A DNA stretch of 64,000 bases from Ascoidea asiatica (Eukaryota; Ascomycota; Saccharomycetes; Ascoideales; Ascoideaceae): NCBI GenBank assembly GCA_001600695.1, contig BCKQ01000010.1, positions 28,741 through 92,740 on the forward strand. Direction: 5' to 3'. Each line of letters opens with the position of its first letter. Position 1 is the stretch's first letter. The notes under the pieces are model-generated. The model saw only the letters and a list, made by a program, of their open reading frames with translations. It had not been told where the DNA came from and did not search any database. Below, piece after piece: positions 1 to 9,200 of this stretch. Both the position numbers and the translations under genes were made by a program.

Positions 1-200
1 ACTTTTGATAATTTTTTCTTCTTTCATAAATTCCCGTGGAGTTTTGTCGTTTCTGGCTCTAATGACTCTCCTGAAACCATAGTTTGGATTGACTTTGGAA
101 TTTTATTTCTATCCAGGGCAGCAGACTGAGAAAAAGATCCACTGTTTCCACCGGAACCAGAGCCTGCACCAACAGAATTTTTTGGAGATATATTAAATTC

Positions 201-995
201 TCAATTATCCACTAATTCCTTTCCTGTATCCCAGTTATAATTAACCTTCAATGGAAAAGAATCAACAAATTTGAAGCTAGCTGTTTTGAAAATAGAATTA
301 GTATTAAGATTGAGCATGAAAGCTATGTTTGTCGATCCAGAATATCCTAGGAAAATACAGGATACTGAATTTTCAAATATCTTTGGCGCCCTATTATCAT
401 TGTAAGAATAGGACAAACATCCAAAAACACCTAAGGGCAATTCTAATGACTTGATAACCCTTTTAATTTTCTCATAAGGCCAACCGTCTTCAGCTGCAAG
501 ATTGTTAAGTAAAAATATCAAGTGATTAAATGCAAAATTCCTATAATTTCTTGGAACATTACCAAAATGAAGAAGCTTTCTAACCATTTCACCTACTAAT
601 CTGTTCATTCTTTCAGAAAACCCATTTTGATATGAAGCATTTGCTGCAGTAAACTCTAAAATGAAACCCTCAATCGAACAAAATTGTTTCATTTTAACAC
701 TATTGAATTCATTTTCAAATCTTAAATGGACAACTTTTCTTCCTGTTAAAGAAAGAATGTTTTGAAATCTTTTAATAAGAGAAATAGTAGTATCTGAAAC
801 TTCGCTTCTGGATTGAAGAACCTTTCCACAAATAAACCTCGAAGAAGCATCAGTAATGACCAAACCATAATGATTATTGACAGGACCAAAGATATGACCA
901 TTTAAATAGTTGCCAGGTACACTGTTTCTAAACTGCTCGATTCTTTTGCCAGTAACTTTCTTAACCTCTTGACCACAAGTCGAGCAACACTTCAA
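201..995 (-). pseudogene. Copia integrase fragment
   Basis: This 264-codon piece starts within the zinc-binding region (a CxxC pair in the first residues, CSTCG) and runs through the integrase core and the conserved block after it (LGVFGC ... IFLGYS). The family's catalytic triad is D-D-E. Here the first Asp position reads GHIFGP (family D-x-F-GP), the second reads RFENEF (family R-x-D-x-x-x-EF), and only the Glu in FSERMNR is clearly kept. Two of the three acids therefore appear lost, as expected of a dead copy. It follows the protease piece at 998-1420 in another frame, so a frameshift separates them. Confidence 0.8.
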
Positions 996-997
996 AC

Positions 998-1420
998 CTA
1001 AATCAACCTGAGCTTTCGAATACCGTTTGTTAAGTATATGCTAAACAACACCAGTTGATGAATGGCTGACTGTTTATGAGCATCAGCAATTTCTGAAGAG
1101 ATCTCATCATTTACACTAGCCAATCCAAACCCAACATTTGAAGAATTAATATCCAATTTCCAGATACCATGAACCTTACTTTCTGTTGCAACACATTTAT
1201 TGTTCTCTTGGGTAATAAACGCCTTAACACCTGAGTAGGAAACTTTTAATCCTTTTGTAGTTAATTGACCAGCAAATAACAAATTGAATCCAAAATCAGG
1301 AATATAATAGCAATTAAATATGCAACCACCTTTAAGTTGAATATCTGCAACTAAATCAGATTTGGCTTTACCACCCAATCCATGTAAAACGATATTTTTT
1401 TTCAGCAATTTGATAACCAA
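998..1420 (-). pseudogene. Copia protease/pre-integrase fragment
   Basis: The piece resembles the stretch after the retroviral-type aspartic protease active site: a LKGGCIFNCYYIPDFGFNLL-type block matching the family's 'L..V.Y.P....NLLS...L...G' pattern, followed by the start of the pre-integrase HxxxxH region (IHQL). The catalytic DSG/DTG itself is not in this open frame and would lie upstream near 1420-1460, where the frame is disrupted. It is a broken part of the element spanning 1-2410. Confidence 0.6.
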
Positions 1421-1566
1421 TCTAATCTACGAGTATTATCAAACGAGGCGCCTGAATCCTAAATCCCATCATCCTGTGAAACTTCAACAGATGAACTTGC
1501 ATTAAAGCCAAATGGTGCATTTTCCGTTTCTTGCTTTGGTGAAGCAGCCTCGGAATTGCCAATCTT

Positions 1567-1947
1567 TCAAAAATTGCTACCATGCTTCAATTTGGGGCAT
1601 TTCCTTTTTATATGTTCCTGAGCTTTGCCATAATAGCAAGTAATAAATGCATGAGCAACTGTTTCATCTTCTTCACGTTTTTTGAGTTTTCCTGTTTCAA
1701 CAAGTTTATAAAATGCCGCTTTGTGGTAGCTGAGATCAACAGATACAGCCTCCTTAATTATTCTAATATTATCTGTATCAGTTTTAGTGAACTCGAGAAA
1801 TTTTCTTAAAAACCGCTTATATTTTTGACCTAATTTCATTAACATTGAAAACCCTGAAATTGATTTAATACCTGCGATTAGATTTTCCAAAATTTCAAGA
1901 CATTTAATGAAATCTAAAATAGAAAGTGATCCAAAATTTTCAATCAA
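1567..1947 (-). pseudogene. Copia Gag C-terminal fragment with altered zinc knuckle
   Basis: The 126-codon piece has the helical Gag body and ends in a nucleocapsid-type knuckle. The family motif is C-x2-C-x4-H-x4-C. Here it reads CYYGKAQEHIKRKC, so the second cysteine is glycine and the knuckle should not bind zinc normally. It lies upstream of the protease piece in the element's own direction, as expected. Confidence 0.6.
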
Positions 1948-2141
1948 ATCAACACCTAATTGAACTTATTCAAAGAGTTCCAAACCAAGAAATTTTGAAT
2001 TACGGACATAAAATAATTGAAGCCCTCCAAGATTTACATTATCTCAAAACCTACTTTTCGTTAAAAGATCAGAATGAACCGTTTGAATTATAGCATTTTT
2101 AAACAAACTATAACAGCTAAGGGGTGTGTGACTATTACTGT

Positions 2142-2400
2142 CTAGAACCGTGGCCTTGCTGAAAACGAGGATGATTTAAAACTCCGAAAGCTTAGCAAAA
2201 TAATTAACCATCCATTTCGTAAATCTAATGCAGTCAAAAGGTTTTTGAAACTCCACCTTTTTACCCAAATTCTATTTTGAAAATAATTTGCAGTATCAAT
2301 AGAAACATCTTCAGAATTGGTAAACGTAATTAACTGGGTAACATAAAAAACGCTCAAGTTTGATTTCATTTCATAAGCTGAATTATTTGGAGCAATCCAC
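2142..2400 (-). pseudogene. Copia Gag N-terminal fragment
   Basis: The frame reads WIAPNNSAYEMKSNLS, matching the 'W...D..A...I...L' block near the start of copia Gag proteins. The frame stops at 2142, before the next Gag piece, so Gag is split by at least one lesion. The assignment rests on this one motif plus position. Confidence 0.4.
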
Positions 2401-2410
2401 TCATCTTTCC

Positions 2411-3554
2411 TGAATCATATTTGTACTAGAAGTGAAAACCATAGGGATAAAAATTGGAAGTCTGTGAAATTGTGTCACCAAAGCTTAATGACCTGCAAAA
2501 ATAAATACTTCTTTATTTCTTAGAAGTACAAATAAAAATAAAGTAAGAACTGCTTGTAAATGTAACGGCAACACACGCACCCTAACACTAGTATTGAACA
2601 GTCACAAATGTGTTTTTTTAAAACCGCCTTATAACTAGTCGTAACTATCACGAACCCATGATGGACACTAATATCCCTGTATAATTAACAGCTTTCAATA
2701 ACAGATTACAGAATATTTTTATATGTAATAATTGCTAACAAGTAATTGATTAAATAAATAAAACTTGAATACAATTATATTAATACTTAAAATATTATTA
2801 TTTTAAATTACTTAGTACAATTGAAATAAGTAATAATAAATATCAAAGGTTTAATAAATGTTTAAACTTTAGAAGGAAATAGAAATAAGAAATTAATAAA
2901 GTAAAGTAATAAAGTAATTTTATATTCTTAAATGTTGTAAAGAAAATCCTTAATTTTTTATTTATTACAAATTATNTAATTACATATAGAAACAATATAC
3001 AAGTATTTATGTAATTTGAAACTTCAAAGTAAAATGTNAAAAAAGTTTTTCTTTTCAATTACCCTGTAAATAATTTTGACTATTANTTTTAGGGTTCACT
3101 TTTCACACGGACATGCTACTTGACGGTCACTCACAAATCTGTCCTAGGCTCCATCAGTTTTAATATTTTTATCCGGAATCTAATAAAAATCCAGTTAACA
3201 AATTGTTTAAAAACCTTTGCTTTCTGGCCATTTATATGGTGCCACATTTAAAAAATTTCCACTTGCGGCGTCCATGGCTAATGTGTGGCTTTCTTGTTAT
3301 TTTGGTTTTTCTTGTTTACTTTTTTACAAAAGAGGTAAATGTGTGTAGACCATTAATATTTTTTCCTTAACTATGTATATTTGTTGCTGGAAAATTGACC
3401 GCTCTTATCTTTAATAAGTATTTCAATTTCTTCTACACAGGTTTACACGTGCTCGTAAAGCTCAAAATTGCTTTACGACTAAAAGCACAAAAATTGGCAT
3501 TAAAGGGAGAATTATTGTCGAAATTCTAGTACATAAATGTTGAGAAAGTTCTAG
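2411..3554. other. Intergenic, AT-rich
   Basis: Lies between the retrotransposon remnant and the 3' end of the ferroxidase gene. It could hold the element's upstream LTR, but no TG...CA pair with matching partner was found. Three ambiguous bases occur at 2976-3086. No ORF worth naming and no tRNA were seen. Confidence 0.5.
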
Positions 3555-5414
3555 CTAATTATTTAAAAGATTTTCAGCTTCTTCATCAATATTCAATATG
3601 GTTTTCAATTTTTGGTATACTTGATCGTCATCTGTATCTTCAGAACCATAAGTATAAATTGAATAGATACCATAGATACATAATAAAGCAGAAGTTGCAA
3701 AGGCAATATATCCTTTTAATGTGAATCCTAGAGGTAATGGATTAGGTTGTTTTAATTCACCAGACAAGTCTAAGAAATTTTTGGAGTTACCAGCAGCATT
3801 ACCTTTGAGAGGTATATTTGATTTTTTACAACAGTTTATAAAGGATTCAGTCAATTGTTGGGATTGGGAGTTTTGTAATAACTCAGGTGCTTCAATAAGA
3901 ATAATTGCAAGCCCCTGTTCTAAATGCCAATCTAAATGGCAATGGAAAATCCATGCTCCGGGATTATCTGCCTTAAATCTTAATACAACATACCCATTAT
4001 TTTCAACATAAATGGTATCTCGGATTGCAGGAAATTTTGGAAAGTCACCATGATGTGATTCATTATAGGATTGAGGATTTTCATCATCAAATTTTTCAGA
4101 CCTTTGAATAACTTGAAAATTATGGCCGTGCAAATGAAAAGGGTGCCTATTCTGGTCTTTATTATTTAACACAATTTCTATAATTTCATTGTGTTGTAAT
4201 ATGAAAGAATTTGTATTGGAGCCATATATTAAAGGATTATTGACTAAGTCTTTTGGAGCTGATAAAGCAGTTAATAAAGTTGGAATTTTGGGCTGGTTGA
4301 AAGTAATATTATTAAAAAAGGCATAATTTATACCATCTCCTAGATTATCCATGAAAAAATCTAAAGTTATTTGATAATCATAATCCTCGAATAATTCTAT
4401 ATTTTCTGAAGGTTTTAAATAGAAATCATCAAATGGATCTAAATCATTAACGTAATATTGATTTTGAGGTAAAGTTAAATTTTCATTATAAACAATATAA
4501 TTAGTTAAATTTAACTGTAAATTAGGTGGGACCTCATCCAACATTTCTTCATCAATTATATTCATAAATCTATAATTTTGATTAGTTGAGCTTTTAGTAT
4601 GAATCAAAACAGAAACTCTTTGGGCAACAGTTAAGTATATCATATTGGTTTTAGTTGGATTAACATAGGTTCCATCAATTTCAATTATAGTCATCTCATG
4701 ATCTTCAAGATAAATATATTGAGATACAAAAACTCCAACATTGATTATTCTTAGAAGGTAAGTCTTATTCGGTTGAATATTCCAACTATAGTTTTGGGTA
4801 TCATTCAATAAAATATTTTGGGGAATTGGTTCAGCCCCAGTTGGGTTATATCTGGATAAAAATTCCGGAGTAATTTGATCATATTGTTTATGATACCAGT
4901 CAGAAATAGATAAAGTTGTTTCATAGTCGTATTCTATATTTAATTGTTTTTCTTTTTCATAGTCATGAATTATTAGTAAACCTCTTAAACCATCAAGATA
5001 TTGAGAGCCAGTATGAGAATGGTACCAATAAGTACCATATTGATTATTCAAAGTGAAATTATAAACAAAAGTTTCATTTGGAGGAATTGGACATTGGGTT
5101 ATCATCTGTGCACCATCCATTAAATTAGTTCCATTTTGAAATAGACCATGGAAATGTAAAGAGGTGTCCTTATTTTCTAATTTATTTGTAAAGTGAATAA
5201 TTAATGTGTCATTTGTATTTGCATGAATTATAGGTAGAGGCCATGAATTGTTAAATCCTATAACATTTTTTTCTTTTAGACCATCAGGATTTGCAGTTAC
5301 CCAAGTTGCATCGAAATAGTAAGTGTGAACTTCAGCGCTGATTAATATTGGAAGTATTGATAAATTTATCAAAGATAAAAAATATAGGAACCGGGTATTG
5401 TTATTTAATCTCAT
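3555..5414 (-). CDS. FET3: Fet3-type multicopper ferroxidase
   Basis: Cell-surface multicopper oxidase of high-affinity iron uptake: it oxidises Fe2+ to Fe3+ for the Ftr1 permease. The ATG at 5414 gives 619 residues, with a signal peptide (about 1-26), three cupredoxin domains and a C-terminal membrane anchor (about 575-598) with a short acidic tail. All copper ligand blocks are present: HFHG at 87-90, YWYHSHTG around 129-136, HPFHLHGH, and HCHLDWHLEQG. The three residues that make Fet3 a ferroxidase rather than a laccase (E185, D283, D409 in S. cerevisiae) align with E195 (NPTGAEPIPQN), D293 (EEMLDEVP) and D420 (LNNKD). Upstream in-frame codons to 5546 lack an ATG and would put basic/hydrophobic junk before the signal peptide. 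Ftr1 is not next door. FET5 is the alternative ortholog name. Confidence 0.93.
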   Translation of the reverse strand: MRLNNNTRFLYFLSLINLSILPILISAEVHTYYFDATWVTANPDGLKEKNVIGFNNSWPLPIIHANTNDTLIIHFTNKLENKDTSLHFHGLFQNGTNLMDGAQMITQCPIPPNETFVYNFTLNNQYGTYWYHSHTGSQYLDGLRGLLIIHDYEKEKQLNIEYDYETTLSISDWYHKQYDQITPEFLSRYNPTGAEPIPQNILLNDTQNYSWNIQPNKTYLLRIINVGVFVSQYIYLEDHEMTIIEIDGTYVNPTKTNMIYLTVAQRVSVLIHTKSSTNQNYRFMNIIDEEMLDEVPPNLQLNLTNYIVYNENLTLPQNQYYVNDLDPFDDFYLKPSENIELFEDYDYQITLDFFMDNLGDGINYAFFNNITFNQPKIPTLLTALSAPKDLVNNPLIYGSNTNSFILQHNEIIEIVLNNKDQNRHPFHLHGHNFQVIQRSEKFDDENPQSYNESHHGDFPKFPAIRDTIYVENNGYVVLRFKADNPGAWIFHCHLDWHLEQGLAIILIEAPELLQNSQSQQLTESFINCCKKSNIPLKGNAAGNSKNFLDLSGELKQPNPLPLGFTLKGYIAFATSALLCIYGIYSIYTYGSEDTDDDQVYQKLKTILNIDEEAENLLNN

Positions 5415-6272
5415 TTTCTTATAACTAATGTGAATGAGGATATATATATATATATATATATGTATCAATTCAAACTTAGAATAGTTTATAATAATATTAT
5501 TTCGATTTGTTGATGTAATGAGCAAATACTTCTCTTTAGTTCCCACCCAGACTTTGAATATGAGTTAACAGTTTTATAAGAAAAAACCTGATCTACAAAA
5601 ACTGAATTTAAATGCAAACAAAAAAAGTAACTGTTCCTTTTATCATATAAGTATTCTATTATCATTATAATTAAAACCCATATATTCAACCCTTTTTATT
5701 CAATCTCTCAGTCCAATCTTTCAGTATAAATTTCAGCTTATCATTTTTGTTTTTCCAGTTGTGATGGAAAAGATAAAATTTGAGATATTGAATTATTGAG
5801 TTCCGAAATCTCAAAAGCGGTAATGGTTGGATTATAAGCATTTTTGTGCAGATGTGGCTAAACAGCCTTTATTATTGGGCAGAAACTATTATCGTGGCGC
5901 ATCATTAGGGGTGGCGGTAAACTATGCGGAAGATGCACCCGAGATGTGCTTTCATAAAAGTCTGACATCAGCCACATAATAATATTTCTATTTTTTTTTT
6001 CCTCAAGTCTGTGGCGAGAGTTGTCTCGGATCGGATTTACCGCCTACTCTGAAATGCTACTGTAACTTCAGAAAGTAACTTTAAGAAAAAAGGAGTTCAA
6101 GCTACCAGCAAAACTGTAAACAAAAATAAGCCCATACAAAAATTATATTGTTGCCCACTAACACAATACGATAAAAAGTCAAATACAAATATTATTAAAC
6201 AAGTAAAGAATTAAAAAGAATNTGAAAATAAGAAAAGAATATAACTATTTCTCAAAATTGATGAATATGATC
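5415..6272. other. Ferroxidase promoter region
   Basis: Upstream region of the minus-strand ferroxidase gene and downstream region of the IQGAP gene. It contains a (TA)n run at about 5440-5462 just upstream of the start codon, and a relatively GC-rich block at about 5800-6060 that includes an Aft-type element. No gene was seen. Confidence 0.6.
5934..5940 (+). promoter_or_regulatory. Candidate Aft1-type iron-response element TGCACCC
   Basis: TGCACCC is the core bound by Aft1/Aft2 in S. cerevisiae iron-regulon promoters. It lies about 520 bp upstream of the ferroxidase start codon within a GC-rich patch. A 7-mer can occur by chance, and many yeasts outside the Saccharomycetaceae use GATA-type repressors instead, so this is suggestive only. 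Confidence 0.35.
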
Positions 6273-9200
6273 TTAATGGTTATCATAGAACTTTTTGAAA
6301 ATAAAAGTCAATAATGTATCGGTTTCAAATTGAACCATACCATTGAATACTTCAATAGTTGGTTTATTTTCATATTGGTACTGTAATAAATCGTCTAAAG
6401 TTATTTTTATAACCGCGTTGGGAATAATATTTTTACCATTATTATTACCAATTCCACTTATTCCTGAAGTTCCAATAATTATTTCATTACCACTATTGAA
6501 TTCAATTTCGATCAAAAATATTCCTATTTCATCTGATGAAAACATAAAGTTGATTCTATTTAACTCCATTAAACCACTTCCAAACTTTATTGTTTTAAGT
6601 ATTTTATGTTCATAAAGATATTTTCCACTATATTTGAAGCTTCCAAACTGTGGAATTTTTCCTGTTTCTTTAAGTAATCTCTTTTGATATAAATATTGCT
6701 TATTAAACAATTTCATTAACTTATTTTTTTTACCTATAAATAAGTTATCTTCCGGTTTTCTTTGTAACGTTAACATAGATTTTTCAATATAATCGTTATA
6801 AACTTTTAACAAGCTTTTCAAATATTCTTCTTTTTCCTCCAATCCTTTTATTGTTTGTTTAATTAATTTAATCTCTTTTTCTCTTTTCAATCTTTGGTTA
6901 TGTTTAGTTTTAATATCAAAAGCAATTTCATTTAATAACCTCTGAAAATTGTCTTCCCTATTAACCTTTCCTATTGAGTCTAATTCAAGAATTCTTTCTA
7001 ATGCTAAACATTTCAAATCATGAAATGAAATTCTACTCAAATTAACACCTAATGAGCCTTGTTTATCTTTGGTATAAATACTTTTATCTAACTTTTCATT
7101 CAGTTCATCGCTAATAATCTCTTTAAATTTAATTTCATCAACTCTACTAATTTTTTTAACTAATAACTCGTAAACATTTTCTGCTTCTTGAACTCTCATT
7201 ATATAAAGTATGCATCTTTTGGCTTGAATTAATAAAGTATTAGTTTTCACATCATTGTTACTAATGTCTGTTGTCTCAGGATCTAACATTAGTCTAAATT
7301 CCTTTGATCCAATAATTAGTCTTAAATCTTTTGAATTTTTACTTAACTTTGCAATTTCAATCACATACTTTTTAAGTATATCATTCTCAACTCCATCTAT
7401 ATTTGATTTGGAGGTAGAATTGAAATCTGGGCATATAATTGAAGCATTATCTTTTATTAACTCAAATATTGTTATCATATCCTTGATCTCAATTAATAGA
7501 GTTGGTTTTCTGTGGGCGATAATATCATCAAAAACTGTCATATTATAAACTGCTTCAACATCATCCACCCCTTTGATTAAGCTCTTAAGTATTTTTTTCA
7601 CTCTTTCATTTAATGAATAAATAAATTCATTTAAAGGTTGTAAATAAACGTTTTCAATTCCAAATGGCTTCATGGAAAATACTTGGCAAATTACTATTGA
7701 AATTTCCCTTAAATTTTCTTTTAAGCTTTTACTTATTAGCACTTCTAGACCAAAATTTTCTGGTGATTTTAATACCATATTTAAATAATTTTCGATGAAT
7801 ATATTACCAATGAGCCCTAAATGAGTTTTTTCGTTACTTGTGGGAAATTTTTTAATAGAATTTTTGTAGATGGTATAGCAAATACACCTTATATGCAAAG
7901 GAAAAAAATCATTCAAATCCTTTTCGGAATTCAAGCTCTCTTTAAGCTTTTGTTCTATGATACTTACAAGAATATTAGTTAATTCTCTTAGATGCTGCAT
8001 GTTGTTAACGAATTTTGTCCTGATCACAGGCTGCTGAATTATCTCTTCAACAGTAAGTTGTTGATTTGCTATTATTTTTTTACCTTTCTTTTTGCTTTCT
8101 TCAATCAAAAAGTTTTCGTAGATTTTAATAGGGTTATATTCAAGTGATATATTCTCATAACTTGAAACATGAACCACAAAATCTTGTGTTAATCTTCTTA
8201 GTTTCTTCTTTTGATAGAGGCATGAATTGAATAAAATTATTAACCTACTAATAGAAAAGTTAAAACCAGGAATAAATTCATCAATATACTTTACATTTTG
8301 CTCAAAAATCGTGTCAATTATTTTGATCATCAATCTTACAAACAAAAACTCCTCTCTTTTAGGAACAATTTGTTTTTTGTTATGCAACTGAGTTGAGGAA
8401 TATGAAGACCTAGAGCTACCTAAAATTATCTCTATGTCTTTAAAAATAATAAACTTATCTAGACTAAAGATTTTTAAAATGTATGTCTGCACTTCCTTTT
8501 TACTTTTGATCAAAGCTTCTAGCTGATCTCTTTTGATAACCTGTTTTTGACGAACAAATTTTTCAACTATTCTAGCTAAGTAAACAGGTTGTGTTTGCAA
8601 TATATAAAATAAACTTTGATAATTTTCTATTATAGTTCTTGTAGATTTGTTAAGGCTTGTGATATCAATCAACCCAACATTCGGATTAGGAGAATTTACT
8701 TTATAGCCTTCATACCCATTTCTTCGCAATTTTGTCAATTCATCCAAAGTCATTTTATTTTTAACCAATAGGTTGATTTTAACATCCAATTTAGCATTGA
8801 TTTCTTCATATTTTTTGATGGAAACTGTTTTAAATTTTATTTCTTGTCTCAAATTGCTTAAAATCATTTCTTCTTGGAAATCTTTTTCAGTGTCATTCAA
8901 TAAATGTGCGTAATTTTTGACAATACCCAAAGGTGGATTTTCCATCATAATTAGTTTTTGATAGGAATTTTGTGCGTTTCTTGATCTAATATAATTTTGA
9001 ACTATAATAACCTTATCGACATTTGTTTGATAGTAATCTAGCATTGCAATGAACTTTTTTCTCAAAAAACCGGCTCTTATGATAGCTTGTAGCTGGATAA
9101 TCCCATGGGTACAGAATTGCAATTCTTCAATAATTATTTCAGTCTTGTACCTAGAAAGTAACCCTTTTATTAAAGATTGAATATTGATGCATGATTCTTG

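Larger units (their letters stand above)
1..2410 (-). mobile_element. Ty1/copia-type LTR retrotransposon remnant, cut by window edge
   Basis: Reading the minus strand from about 2410 down to 1, pieces of Gag, protease/pre-integrase and integrase occur in the copia order, but in different frames and separated by stops. Past a stop just after the integrase piece, positions 1-197 still read as the linker that normally leads into reverse transcriptase, so the element continues beyond the left edge. I found no convincing LTR pair or primer-binding site. The element looks old and immobile. Copia order (protease, integrase, then reverse transcriptase) rather than gypsy order is supported by integrase lying upstream of the missing reverse transcriptase. 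Confidence 0.85.

Noticed and set aside
2450-2490. Possible primer-binding site for the copia element
   Set aside because: A TGGTGACAC stretch is present, but I could not match it to a tRNA 3' end or find LTR boundaries.
5415-5546. Upstream extension of the ferroxidase frame
   Set aside because: Begins at GTG, crosses a (TA)n run and would bury the signal peptide; the ATG at 5414 fits the family.
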